A DNA stretch of 64,000 nucleotides from Polytrichum commune (taxonomy: Eukaryota > Streptophyta > Polytrichopsida > Polytrichales > Polytrichaceae), in contig OX485807.1 in NCBI GenBank assembly GCA_950295325.1, positions 29,359,666 through 29,423,665 on the forward strand, given 5' to 3'. Made by a program: the position numbers and the translations under genes. Position 1 is the stretch's first letter; every line of letters begins with the position of its first letter. The notes below the pieces were generated by a model. The model was not told where the DNA came from, ran no database searches, and saw only the letters and a list, made by a program, of their open reading frames with translations. Positions 11,010-21,829 of this stretch are shown piece by piece.

Positions 11010-11965
11010 GTGTGTGTGTGTTTTAAAATGAAATGAAATTAAACTAAATTAAAAAATTGGGTTTGCCCATGTATAGAACAATATGACATTCTCCATGCAC
11101 TTGAGCACAATCTCATGTCCAAATTTAACATTGAACTTATGCGAGCATCAAACTAAACCTAAGCTATAGGCAAAATTCCAACTTGGATACAATCTTGCTT
11201 GTGAGGTCATTTGTGTCCCTTGGAGCAATACCCTTGCAAATAGTGTTTAAGTAAAACTTGACTAAGTCCTAGTCCATAGTCTCATGTTGAACCATACCAT
11301 CCGATCCTTTCATAGAGTATGCAACAATGACTATGATGATAGTCGCGTTGTTGTTTTATTATGTTACATTAATTTCATGAAGGTTTTTAGTTTCTTAGAT
11401 AAAGAAAATTAAGCTAAAAGATGGCATGTCATGTAACTTGATAGATCATAATTGGAATAGAAAGAAGAAGTACATCGGTAGTGCATAACTACAATTGTAT
11501 TGGTTGCCTTGCATCGTGGACAACCGTGATCAACATAGGCGAAGGGGTTCACTTCATGATGATGTTTGGATACGGGCTTTATTTTTTCTTTTCTTTTCTT
11601 GTATTGGTTGTCCTTACAAACGTTGGGCATGTATTTTATTTTATTTGTAACCTCCAATTCCAATTCTTATAGGCAAGTTGGGAGCCAAAAACTTCTCGTT
11701 CCAAGGTTTTGAAAGTTCTTAGAAGAATAGAACCCATGAGCCCGGTCTTTCAAAACAAGTATCCAAGAATCGGCGGTGTCCATGAAAGAACCGACAAAGA
11801 ACTGGCAAGTTCTAAATGGTCATTTGACTAGGTTTTCAGTTTTTTGAGAACCACGGTTATGAATCCAAATCGATCATTTTAAACTTTGAAAACCTTGGTC
11901 GTGAATTTCAAGATCTGCCTTGACAACCAGTGAAGGTTTCATGCCAATTCTAATACCCATCCAAC
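10865..11965. other. Intergenic stretch with a long GTT microsatellite
   Basis: A (GTT)n tract followed by (GT)n lies at about 10969-11019. Minus-strand ORF 11409-11663 and its plus-strand partner show no motif and are not called. Nothing else was recognised. Confidence 0.45.
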
Positions 11966-11969
11966 ATTG

Positions 11970-12149
11970 CATAACATTATTAAGCAATGTGCCTTTGTTC
12001 ATGTGGGCATCTGAGAATATGACCATGGGATGTGCCAACCTAGTGCAGACTCGTACTCGATCTTAGTCTCCTAGCACTAGATTGGGACATCCCATGATTA
12101 TATTCTTAAACCCCACATGAACGAACGCACACTACTTAATAATGTTACG
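11970..12149. mobile_element. Foldback (hairpin) element F1
   Basis: Two arms of about 75 bp are inverted copies of each other: 11970-12045 and 12075-12149. They pair through GCATAACATTATTAAGCAAT, TTGTTCATGTGGG and CATGGGATGTGCCAA against their complements, leaving a loop of about 29 bp. The ends share CATAACATTATT with the neighbouring foldback at 12215-12363. This is a foldback-type MITE; a transcript would form a long stem. Confidence 0.75.
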
Positions 12150-12214
12150 TGGTCTTTACCCACAAATTGAATTGCGTTAATACCGATTCGATATTTTCCT
12201 CTTATTACTTTCAT

Positions 12215-12363
12215 GCATAACATTATTTACATCCATAACAATGTTATGTGGGACTGACAATATTATGCATAATATTCCCACATTCAAACTGAAGGTGGGG
12301 AATATTCAACATAATATTGCCAGTCCCATAAAACATTGTTATGAATTTGAATAATATTATATG
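12215..12363. mobile_element. Foldback (hairpin) element F2
   Basis: The left arm (CATAACATTATTTACATCC, then ATAACAATGTTATGTGGGAC) pairs with the right arm, which read inverted gives TAACAATGTTTTATGGGACT followed by GGCAATATTATG. Each arm is about 53 bp. A half-copy lies near 25800-25855. It has the same end sequence as F1, only 65 bp away. Confidence 0.75.
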
Positions 12364-12518
12364 TTACTAAAAAAGAATGCCAAGCTAGAGTCCAAGGTGG
12401 TGGCTCCCACCCAAACCCATCTCAAGCAAGGGCTACTATTGTTTCTTCCTTTAAAGATTCACACCGCGTAGCCGGTGTGACGACTTGGATGAGAAGCTAG
12501 CATGGATTCCCATGTGTG

Positions 12519-12875
12519 TCAAAGGTTGTGAGGTCGTCGGAAGGAAGTAAAAACAAGTAGTATGAGGTGTAGATGGATATATATACTCCTTGCCATCACC
12601 ATCCAATGGCCCACCAACTTCATCAATAAGTAAAAACAAGTAGTATGAGGTGTAGATGGATATATATTCCTTGCCATCACCATCCAATGGCCCACCAACT
12701 TCATCAATAAATACTCTAGTCCGTTGGGAGCCCGGAAAAATTCCTCTTGGCCTTTTGGGTCATGATTCGAGGATGCTAACATATCCCTTACATGAGCCAC
12801 ATTGACATTTTGTGGTCGGTAGAAGGAATGCTCTTTAGAGGGGGGGGGGGGGGCAATTTCCTTCAAGTACGTCAA
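12519..12875 (-). pseudogene. Unrecognised minus-strand ORF, possible gene relic
   Basis: A 118-codon frame reads on the minus strand. Its central part (around EHSFYRPQNVNVAHVRDM) has protein-like composition, but I recognise no family. Its 3' part contains the 83-bp tandem duplication at 12546-12709, which repeats the residues LLMKLVGHWMVMAR in the same frame before the downstream text diverges. A 14-base C run on the coding strand (12839-12852) encodes a proline stretch near the start. It could be a decayed exon or a chance frame; no splice sites or partner exons were identified. Confidence 0.25.
12546..12709. repeat. 83-bp tandem duplication
   Basis: Units at 12546-12628 and 12629-12709 are nearly identical, differing mainly by a 2-base deletion (TATATATACTCC against TATATATTCC). 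Each begins AGTAAAAACAAGTAGTATGA and ends ACTTCATCAATA. The near identity indicates a recent duplication. Confidence 0.9.
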
Positions 12876-12879
12876 AAGG

Positions 12880-13885
12880 ACATGCGTGTTCGGGTTCGGA
12901 GCATATAGAACACAATGTGAACATCCTTTTGTGTGAAAGGGTGTGTCGACACTTGGAGCCTTTGAGGGGTTTCAAAGTACACCACAAAGCGGGGCCGCCA
13001 AGGCTCCCCTTTTTACCTTGTAGTGCGATTCACACTAACATGGAACTTAGCATATAAGTCACGTGAACTAATTGAAGGAGGAGAACCGACCGCTAGATAC
13101 GGATGAATGAGTGGAGTTTGAGGATAGCGGGTTGATAAATGTAGTCGATTCTTACAATGGGTGGTTTAATTTCACGGGCACGGAAGTTTGTCTCCTTGCT
13201 CAAGTTTTAGTGATTTTTCATAAGGATTCAGTTACATTTGGAGCATCTTTCTTTCTTTTTCATATCAAAGCAAAGTTTATCGGGACCTGCGCCTATTTAT
13301 TCTTGAAATATATGAGGATCGCCATGCCAAACGCGAGGCTCAGATGATGTGAGGTTGTCGTGGAGAATATTTTTCTTGACGAGAATTGACCTTGAAGGGG
13401 GGGGGGTATGGGGTCAATGTCCTAGGAGAAGGGGGCACATGGTCAAAAGTCAGGCCCACGTATCTTAGTCCACAATCATGCTAAATATATGCATTTTATG
13501 TTTTGTAATGGATTTTGGAAATTTTCAAGTTTGTTGTTCTAAAGGCAGTTGTAGGCACACTAGATAGGTCACCATTCCATGCTAGTTAACTCAATGCAAG
13601 TTTTGCCTAAACAACCAAATGTTCCAAATGTTTCAAAACGTTTGGGCATTTTGGAACTAGTACAGTATGTGGTAGGACTCCTACAATGAACAAGTCCGTA
13701 GGCATGTCATGGGGGTGTCAGTTTAAGGATTGCTTACCATGGCTAGGTAACCAAATTGGGGATATATACACTAGTGCAAGTTTCACCTAAACAACCAATT
13801 CAATGTTATGATAATGCGCTTTGTTGCAAGGTGGTTAGGAGAAGTTAGAAAATGGAATCTTTCATAGCACTGATAGACATCATTT
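12880..13885. other. Intergenic stretch with G runs
   Basis: No gene is recognised. A G run lies at about 13396-13405. The 78-codon ORF at 13111-13347 (+) has no motif. Confidence 0.4.
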
Positions 13886-13889
13886 ATTT

Positions 13890-14035
13890 GGTTGTTTTTC
13901 TTATTATGACACCTAAATGTGAGTGATATGTGGTTTAGTGTGGCTCCAAAAATGATTACCAAAAGGACATGTGTTTATAAGAGATTGGAATGCATTCTAA
14001 AAATACGATATCCATCCTAGGCTCAATAGTGAACA
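13890..14035 (-). repeat. M3-family fragment, inverted
   Basis: Its reverse complement aligns with 43620-43760 through the words ACTATTGAGCCTAG, AAACACATGT and GGAGCCACA. Confidence 0.45.
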
Positions 14036-14039
14036 AATT

Positions 14040-14865
14040 TAGGGCGACGACCAGTATGACCATTTGATGAGCACAAGACTCTACATTTGATAATGAATAA
14101 GATATGCATACGGGCTTTGATAATTATGGGGAATGTGGCTATAGCAATGATTTGAATTTACCATCCATCTTGTACTAATCGCGTTAATCATGTGCTATAA
14201 ACTACATATCTGGCAAGAGGAGAATGGATGACTAAAATCTTGAAATAGTATGTAGCCCAAAGGTTGTTTTTTAGAGTTGATTTGACATTGGAATTAGCTT
14301 TGGGGGACCCCACATTAGTTTATTCAAGGTCATTTGAGATGAATTGGCAACAAACTTGTAGGGGGACAAACTTTTTATGTTGGATGGATGAGAGGTATGC
14401 TCATATATGATGATTCCCTCTCTTCACAAGAACTCATCCAACCCACTATTATCTAGAATCTAGTGGGTCAATGGACACAAGCCCACTCTTGACCTCTCAA
14501 CTTGAGAGCTAACTTCTTACAATCCTTAGATGGTACCTTGACGAATCCTATGTAGAACAACTTCTAAGTCATATTTTACAAGCTCTACTTAGGTCTTAAT
14601 CCTAAGCTACCTCATGGAGGTTGTTCACATATGTCTCGAGAGTGCGAGCTTTTGATTCGAGGATCCCAAGCTAATGGGCACATGAGCATTCTTTGGCTTC
14701 CCATGAATTCTCGTTTGTTGGCTTTGTCCCATATCATGAGATGAAGGCATGATGGAGATTGCCTTTGAGTAGTAATAACACATGGGTTATGCATGTTCGA
14801 ACTTAATGCACAAGGTTTAGTGAAGCTCGATGGAAAGCTCAATAAAAATTCCAATTTAATATGAA
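14040..14865. other. Intergenic stretch, nothing recognised
   Basis: There are no convincing ORFs, RNA genes or repeat termini. Minus ORF 14612-14854 (80 codons) lacks any motif. Confidence 0.35.
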
Positions 14866-14870
14866 AATAG

Positions 14871-15017
14871 CTACACTAAATATGAGATTTAGTGTCACTT
14901 ACTATTTGAAATTACGCAATGCTATAACTATTTACTATACATCTCAATTTTACCAACAAAGGTCAAATTGGTTGTTTGGACATTATTTAGTGACACTAAA
15001 TATCACATTTGGTGTAG
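14871..15017 (+). mobile_element. Short M2-family MITE
   Basis: This is a complete 147-bp element. The left end is CTACACTAAATATGAGATTT with AGTGTCA; the right end, inverted, is CTACACCAAATGTGATATTT with AGTGTCA. The TIR itself contains a small inner palindrome (ACTAAAT...ATTTAGT). It has no coding capacity. Confidence 0.8.
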
Positions 15018-15061
15018 CAATTATAAAGAATTGCCTATTAAATGCCATTTTTAGACAAAGG

Positions 15062-15250
15062 CTCTTGTGGGAAAACCACATTCCCTTATTTAGTACCATT
15101 TCCTCCTTGATATCTCACTTTGAGCATGGCTACTCTATTCTTGCTCGAACCATCAAGCACTTGAAGATCGGTGAAGGTCTCAGTAGTTTGAGCTCAAGCT
15201 CTGCATGTAAACTTGTCAAATCCAAATATGAATCTCCCCAAATCGCAAGT
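15062..15250 (+). repeat. K-family repeat, copy 3
   Basis: Shared words with copies 1 and 2 are ACCATTTCCTCCTTG, CACTTTGAGC, CTTGCTCGAACCATCAA and ACTTGAAGATCGGTGAAGG. It forms part of a 148-codon plus ORF (14861-15307) that also crosses an M2 element, so that ORF is not a gene. Confidence 0.5.
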
Positions 15251-15347
15251 TCCACTTCTCAATGTAAAGGGGGCCTTAAAATGTTGCTCTTTCCAAATCA
15301 ACTCTAGGATGTATCAATTTTTTGTAATATAAGGGTGTCAGCTAGCA

Positions 15348-15725
15348 CTACACTAAATATGATATTTATTGTCACCAATTCTAATTCTCTTGCTCAATAC
15401 TAATTGTAAACCGTGGTATAGTGTCACCAACAGTAAATGCTAACCCAACATTAGTTGTCAATCCTTGTGAATCTTTTGGGGGACTATAAATTTACAGTGT
15501 TGCAATTACTGTCACCTACCAAGTGATTTTTTCATCCATATTTCAGCCATCCATGACAATACTTCAGCACAAGTTGGTGACAAAAGAAGGTAAGGGTTTG
15601 ACCAATGAAAAAACTCATTCATCATCCATGACAATATTTGTTCACTTATTCATAAGAAGTGTCATCCGGAACGTTACCATAGTGACATTAAACACCCTAT
15701 GACACTAAATACCATATTAGTGTAT
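15348..15725 (+). mobile_element. M2-family MITE with CTAGCA direct repeats
   Basis: The element runs from CTACACTAAATATGATATTT to CACTAAATACCATATTAGTG followed by TAT. It is flanked directly by CTAGCA on both sides (15342-15347 and 15726-15731). With one-base slippage the flanks are 8-mers agreeing at 6 positions, compatible with a worn hAT-type 8-bp duplication. The middle carries CATGACAATA and AAGTGTCA words shared with 407-959 and 25240-25632. Confidence 0.8.
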
Positions 15726-15729
15726 CTAG

Positions 15730-16190
15730 CAGAGCTTTTTTTTTAAATTTATATGAAGAATATTGTCCTGAATTGAGAGTGGGGTTTAGGGTTTAGCGTT
15801 GTCTACTGATTGTAGGTAGGTTTCCATGCTTGTGAATGCCTCGTAGTGCCGTTAGGATTTAGGGCTTTAGAGGTGGGCTCCAAAGATTGGCACCTTGGAT
15901 TCTCACTTTAAAGATGGCTTCCTGAAATCTTGCAAGGGTTCCAAATGGCTGACAACACATAGACGAGCGCACCGATTTGGATTCCGTTTTGTAGATTGCA
16001 ATTATGCCACCTTTATCAAATGCAACTAGATCGAAAACTATGAGACTATGAGTGCATGAGTGTATGCCAATGTTGACGAGCATGTGCCAGTTATGGCCTT
16101 TGAGTTGCAGGTCTAGGGTTTTGGAGACAGCTCCAGAGAGCTCGGCGACTGGTTCTCAGTTTTACAATCCCAAACTCGATGGCTTCTTCA
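15730..16190. other. Unrecognised stretch, partly duplicated downstream
   Basis: The stretch 15990-16080 (ATTGCAATTATGCCAC... GAGTGCATGAGTGTATGCC) has a diverged direct copy at 16480-16565 (ATTGCAACAATGCCAT... AATGCACGAGTGTCTGCC). Base composition is less AT-rich than before 15,700. It may be remains of gene sequence; I recognise no product. Confidence 0.35.
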
Positions 16191-16194
16191 ATCG

Positions 16195-16475
16195 TTCCAG
16201 TGGTTCCCAATGGTCGACAAAACACGATTAGTCCACCCCTGTGATCGGGGCGAACCGGCAGTTAGTTACAGATGAACCGGTTGAGTTTGAGAAATAATCG
16301 GTTGAAGTTCAAGACTGCTGGAGAAGTATCGATCATTTTAGAGGAATTCATAGAATATACCCCAATTTTATGGAGGAAAACCGAAGAATGTCAACATGTA
16401 ACCGGTTGGACTCGCAAACACTCGGATCTCAACTGATTATACCCAAAAATCTCCCCGGTCACTGGTCCACCCATT
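16195..16475 (+). repeat. Left arm of a large inverted repeat
   Basis: This arm aligns with the reverse complement of 18640-18925 over about 280 bp. Shared blocks are CAATGGTCGA, TTAGTTACAGATGAACCGGT, GTCAACATGTAACCGGTTGG, CACTCGGATCTC and ATACCCAAAAA. Both arms are diverged by perhaps 20-25% by eye. The 2.2 kb between them holds a hAT-like MITE, an M3 copy and a Tourist-like MITE, all inserted later. It could be the ends of an older element or an inverted gene duplication. Confidence 0.7.
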
Positions 16476-16843
16476 TGAATTCCCACTTTCTCAATTGCAA
16501 CAATGCCATTTCTGTGAATCCACAAAACTAGGTTCGAAACTCTCAATGCACGAGTGTCTGCCTGTACTAGGGCGCACAGGCGTTACATTCCTGCTGTTCA
16601 CCTCAACGACAAACCAACACAACGACTCACATCGATGGCAACATCGAAGTCATCTCTTTCGTTTCCACGATTTGGTTGTCCAGGAGAAATTGAGAGAATG
16701 AAGATAGAGGAGTTTAGCAACCTGGAGCCGGGAGAGAAGTCCACCACGTGAAGAGTTCTATGTTGAAGAGCCTCTGTATGAAGAGGTTAGGATTCATTAT
16801 GGGGAGAAGGAGGACAATCGTGATGCAAATTGTTGACAAAATT

Positions 16844-17344
16844 GTAGAGATATTAGAGTTATCCGTAAAGTGAGCTGAAGAGAGGGTTTTGGGCCTGGAA
16901 TTGAGAAAATTGTGTGACAGGCCCTAAAAGTGGAGCAGGTGTCTGTAGCTATAAAAAAACACATGCACAAATCTTTTGAGGGACCGGAAATGGTGAAAAA
17001 AAAAATTTGCTCCTGTGTTGCGAGCGCGCCCCGGGAATTTAGCGTCGCTTTGTCAGAGGGTGCTAATTCTGTCGCCCTGTTTCGCTAATTCTGTTAGGGG
17101 TGCAGACAAGACTAAGTAAGTAGTGAAGCACGCCCAAAATCAGCAAGCACGCATGACGGCCTCAACCACGAATAGGCGGATTCTCTCATCCAAAAACAAG
17201 CAGACCAACTCTGACCCTAAACCCTGGCCTTGTGTATTATGCCCCGGAATTCAAGAGCCTTACTTTGCGTTTCCATGGGTTTGTGTGAATAGTGCACTCA
17301 AAATCTGTCAAAACACCAGCTCACTTTACGGATAACTCTATTGA
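16844..17344. mobile_element. hAT-like MITE with 8-bp target duplication
   Basis: The terminal inverted repeats are AGAGTTATCCGTAAAGTGAG at left (about 16856-16875) and its complement at right (about 17317-17338). The element is bounded by ACAAAATT at 16836-16843 and 17345-17352, a perfect 8-bp direct repeat. An 8-bp duplication and short TIRs are typical of hAT elements. The interior is unusually GC-rich around 17020-17100 (GCGAGCGCGCCCCGGG) and contains a tandem word, GCTAATTCTGT. There is no transposase ORF. It is the only copy in the window. Confidence 0.8.
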
Positions 17345-17379
17345 ACAAAATTAATAACAAGTATCCTACTCTGGAATCT

Positions 17380-17865
17380 CATGGGAAGTCTAAGGTTTGG
17401 GCCATTTAACTAAGGTCATAACACGTCTTAGGATAGGTTACATTCCTAGCACTTGATTTCATGTGCAACCTTAGGTTGACAACCTTTTAATGGTTACTTT
17501 TTTCCAACTATGTCACTTTTCCTAGGATACGAAACACACAATTAGTACGAGATCGTTAGCAAATCAAGATTGAGGATGTAGCCACTTTTCTCATGATTTC
17601 TAGAGCTTCGATGAATATCGGATTCATAATCAAAGTGAAGATTCTTGTGCTCATTAAATGATCATAGGTCTCCCCAAGCATGTCGATTCTTGAGCCTAGA
17701 ATGAATATCATAACTTGAGCATGCGGTCCCATCTTTTTTTAAAAGCACATGTCTTTTTGATATTTGTTCTTGGAGGGACACCAAACGACATATAAATGAC
17801 TTAAAGAGAAGTGTGTGATTAAGACAACTAACTATATTAGGCACGTCTACCTTACCATTATCGGG
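17380..17865 (+). repeat. M3-family repeat
   Basis: It aligns with 43413-43815 and 10440-10860. Shared words are CCTAGGATACGAAACACACA, ATTAGTACGAGAT, GTGCTCATTAAATGATCATA, TTGAGCATGCGGTCC and GGCACGTCTACCTTA. It is non-coding. Confidence 0.6.
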
Positions 17866-18055
17866 AGTTGATAATATTTGATTTACCCGGTTACTTCCAC
17901 CGTGGTTGTTAACCCTAGGGGGTGTCCTGATGGGAGTTAGGTAGGGGGCCAATATGTTCACGCCCACTTAGGGTGTTCACCTTTCAAGGGAGGCAACGTT
18001 CTTAGAGGTCCTTTTAATTCTTGTAGTGCATGTTTCGGGATTATATATAGAATTA

Positions 18056-18373
18056 GGGACAGTTCACATGGGGTCCCAAGTCCCAAGTCCCAAGTCCCAA
18101 GTCCCACTCATGTTAGCAAGTCCCAACTTTTGAGCCTCAAGAAACCATTAAAATATGGTTAATGAACAGTAATGTCGGATCTTGATTATTTTATGAAAGA
18201 GTTCGCAGGACTTGTGTTGAGATTTGGATCTAGCTTTTTGCTCAACCCAACTCTCAACACAAGTCCCAAGCCTCACCTCCAAGAAGTGTTGCCATGTTGG
18301 CAACCATGTCAACAACCATGTCAACAACCATGTCATACTTGGGACTTAGGACTTGGGATCCGTGTGAAGTGGG
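18056..18373 (+). mobile_element. Tourist-like MITE, second copy
   Basis: It begins GGGACAGTTCACATGGGGTC, followed by four AAGTCCC repeats. It ends in ACTTGGGACTTAGGACTTGG and CCGTGTGAAGTGGG. The interior (ACCATTAAAATATGGTTA, AACACAAGTCCCAAGCCTCA) matches 9244-9560 inverted and 32331-32580. Near 18295-18335 the word CAACCATGT is repeated four times in tandem. TTA precedes the element and TAA follows it, so the duplication is not exact here. Confidence 0.75.
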
Positions 18374-18639
18374 TAAGCCCCACCGTCCATGCTCTCAACT
18401 GTTGAGATTGCTGAGATTGACCTCAAGTGACTTGGAACTTAAGACATGCGATCCAACCCTTAGACTCTAGACCAAATCAAATATGAAGCAACACCATAAT
18501 TCACGCCAGTGGCAACATTGGAGTGATCTCGCCTTCAGGACACACAGAGCACCTACACAGCTTCATCAGGAGCTCCCAATTGATGGGGGTTGAGGTGTGC
18601 AGAGTGACAGGAAATGGCAAAGGCGCACAAGTTGCATCC

Positions 18640-18925
18640 AGAATGCCATCGGTATCCGGAGAGGTTTTTTGGGCATAACCTGTCGAGATCCAAGTGTTTC
18701 CAAGTCTAACTGGTTACATGTTGACATGATGCATTTTTCCAGGTTTTCTTCATTAGGTTGATGCATATTCCATAAATTCCTTTGAAACAATTGGTAATTT
18801 TTTAAAGTCTTAGACCTCAACCACTCATTTCACAAACTCAACCGGTTCATGTGTAACTAACGGCCAGTGTTCCTCGACCATTGGTTGCCATGTTCACTGC
18901 TCCGGAGCCTTGATTTGGAAGCGTG
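18640..18925 (-). repeat. Right arm of a large inverted repeat
   Basis: It pairs with 16195-16475 as described there. The minus ORF 18566-18820 (84 codons) crosses this arm but its frame is not kept in the other arm, so it is not called as a gene. Confidence 0.7.
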
Positions 18926-18949
18926 AGAGGTAGAGGAAGGGCATTGCTG

Positions 18950-19730
18950 GTCATGGCAACCTCAATGGCATCACTCACAAGGTATGTTCCAAAAACTGTT
19001 GTGCATCTTCATTGACACACAACACATAGGCAATACTTCGCTAAAGCGTCAGTCCCAAATGGAATTCTATCGGTCCCTTTTCGTCTTTTGAAAGTTTGAA
19101 GCAAGAGGCGTCAGAATAGTTGTCACAGGGATGAAAACCAGCTTGTTGTAACCCAGCGTTCACAGGGACGATGCTTTTTTGATTCTTCAATGTCAGCTCC
19201 TCCTATCAGTGTGAAGCAGAATTCACCAAGTGTTGGATTGTTTCACCGACGAATTTATGAACTAAGGTAGATGAGGCTAAATGTGGACACCTCTAGCTTT
19301 GTGGAATTATCCAGCCGATGGATTCGAGCATTAGAAGGTTGAGCACGTTAGCAAATGCGAGTGATGGCCACAAAAATTGAAATTGCTGAAATCGGAGTTG
19401 AGGAAGGTGTTGATCTAGGCTTCGGAATGAAAAATGCTTTGCTTCTCAATCCGGTGTTATAGGAGGGAACTCTTTTATCGTTCAATGTTGTGCAAGTGGA
19501 TGACATCATTAGAATGACTGGACCGTTGATTAGGAGACAAAAATAGGTGTCCGATTAAGGAAGCTAACCGAATTAGCCTCATCTACCTTAGGTAATGGAT
19601 GCAAGGAACCTTGGCACAGATTACCTTCCTTTCCATGTGGACCCTTCTATGCAACAAGGTACACTAAATCAAAGAGTTGTGAGATTTTGAATTGTGATGG
19701 TCTCTTGGAGTGTGTTAGAACCACGTCTTT
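18950..19730 (+). other. Gene-like text, product unrecognised
   Basis: A frame from ATG 19364 to TAG 19544-19546 (60 codons, one internal TAG) has codon-like texture: it is rich in charged residues, including MATKIEIAEIGVEEGVD. Upstream, ATG 18956 opens a short frame running into AGGTATGT, which would fit an exon end and splice donor. Neither matches a family I know. The words CTAAGGTAGATGAGGCTAA (19262) and its approximate inverse near 19575 form a small inverted pair. It may be a decayed gene. Confidence 0.25.
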
Positions 19731-19925
19731 AGAGTGGGCTCGACGCAAAGTCTGGTAGACCATGAACCATCATCCATTTTATGCCATGAAGGATTCCATG
19801 TAGGTTTTTTACCCATGTATTCAAACTTCATTCAAGTGCGGCAGTCTCGGGAATTTTGAGCCAATCGGAGATTCTGGATTTCATCGGTCTCGGGCCCCCA
19901 AGCTGTGGTGTAAGGCGCCCCTTCG
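19690..19925 (+). repeat. M1-family repeat fragment
   Basis: The words TGGTAGACCATGAACCATCA, GATTCCATGTAGGTTTTTTACC and GTGGTGTAAGGCGCCCC align with 1880-2100 and with 2700-2930. Confidence 0.5.
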
Positions 19926-20379
19926 AATGTCGTAGACTGTCCGATTGCTGCTTCATCAGATACTAAAGCAAGAGTGTGCGCATGGATTAACTTATAGAGG
20001 GTGACCACCACCTTCTTATGGGATGCCTCGAAAGAGTTTATTTGGCCCTGTATATCGCGATGGAGGTCATCACAAAGTCCAACAAAAATTCAGTCCCCCA
20101 TGCAAACAATTCTGTTTTAACATCTCTGGAGTGTAAACACCGATTCTTGTTTGTTTTGTTAAACCCACACATTCTTCTTGGTTTTCACATATGTGGGAGA
20201 TTGTTGATGTCGCAATTTTATCTTCATATCTTCATATTTGTTCACGGATGCCAAGGTAGCTGAGTTGTTAAGGTGTTCCTGAAGGTTTACGAAAACCCGG
20301 AAGTCGTTTGGTGGTGTCAGGGACCATTGGAGCTAAGATCTGAGGCCATGTTGTGAACACGGAAAACCTCTCACCCAGG

Positions 20380-20690
20380 TAGCAACTGCAAATCACAAAG
20401 ATTGTCATTTGAACTTTCAGATCGGAGATAAGAAACAAAAGTCATAAAAGGTCAAAGTGAGGATTCTCTTTCTCTTTAAATGATCAGATAGACCCTTCCA
20501 ATTTTGTTCTCTATTGAATCTAGAATGGCGTCCATGTTTGAGCACGTAGTCTAATCTCATCATGGCAGGTGTCTTTATAGCATCCAATCCTAATTAGAGC
20601 CTTGTCATATACCACGGCAATATAGGTGTCCAATTAAGATGAGTGCACATAAGGCCCACATACCTTAGAATTTCAGGTTTAATACATGTT
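20380..20690 (+). repeat. M3-family repeat
   Basis: It matches 17560-17860 through AGTGAGGATTCTC...AATGATCA, ATTGAATCTAGAATGG, TTTGAGCACGTAGTC, TAGGTGTCCAATTAAGATGA and GGCCCACATACCTTA. Confidence 0.55.
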
Positions 20691-20699
20691 GAGCTTCAA

Positions 20700-21820
20700 G
20701 CAGCAGTGAAAGTTGATCTGCACCATCGAGACTCTAGAGAGATGCAATTTTGATTTGAGTCTGTGCAATAGTCACAAATGCTTTGAACTTGATGGTCTGT
20801 AATGAAATTGCTTGACAGAGTGGTGCATTGTTTCATCTAGACAGGAGCTTGATTATACAAGTGCATTTCTTTTTATAGCATGTAGTGGCAATTCGCAACA
20901 AATATGTTGCCACATTGCACTTTTGGGCTTTATAGTTTTATCTCCAAGGAACATACCACTTTTTTCTTCTTCTGAATTTCGGCAATGCTCAAATAATCGT
21001 CAAGAGATTGTCAGTGTCAGTGGGTCTTGGTCTAAAATCCACAAATCGACTTTCAAACTCTGGGGAGCTTCAAAATCTGTTTGCACCTATCTACCTGTAA
21101 CCCAAAATCTAATCAACATGCTCAGTCGACTACTCCTCCAAGGATTAACATAGCACAATGGCGGGGGTCAACTCCACTTCGCATGTCGAACCGTAATTTA
21201 TTTCTGTGCCACGTAAGCCATTTTGGTGCACATTTCAGTTGATTTAGCAAGCATTCGGGTCTCCAATTGTTGTCAACAGTGAAATACCTACCTCTATGAA
21301 ACAAATTCGTGATTGACCTTGAAGTGCCTTCTGCTAGTTCCGAAGAGTTGTCGAATGTTGCTATTGCTGATGAGTTAGAATATTGCAGTGGCATGATGCG
21401 AGAGGCTAGCAGAAATTCTTGCAGCCGAACCAATAATCTTCTGGCCTGCAACAAAGAGGTTCCAATTTACATGTTTGGCAGTCAATACACCTGCGTGCAG
21501 ATTCATTCAAACCGTGAGTGGCCACAGTTCTAAATGCCACGCGACATATTCTCATCGGTTAAGGATTTTATCAATCTCATGGGGCACCTCAAAATGAGGC
21601 GATTTCGTTGCATAGATGTCTGATACTGACTCCAACGTAAGGTTTATCAGAAATCGGACAACACTCGTGCTTGGCTGTGTTTCGATTTTCCAGGAACTTG
21701 CGTGAATTCTAAGATTGCGCACCGACTCATCCATGGTGTATGAATCTCGAATCTGCTTCTTCTACAGGACTTGAATGATGTACGTGAGAGTTGAATCTGT
21801 GAGCTCAAATCTTGCCACAC
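20700..21820. other. Stretch with several short ORFs, nothing recognised
   Basis: ORFs of 113 codons (20812-21153, +), 110 codons (21122-21454, -) and 74 codons (21309-21533, +) occur. None shows a domain, signal peptide or splice-supported extension. Local composition is more balanced than the AT-rich flanks, so old gene sequence cannot be excluded. Confidence 0.3.
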
Positions 21821-21829
21821 TAAACAATT

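Noticed and set aside
14861-15307. 148-codon ORF as a gene
   Set aside because: It crosses an M2 MITE with a TIR and a K-family repeat, so the frame is accidental.
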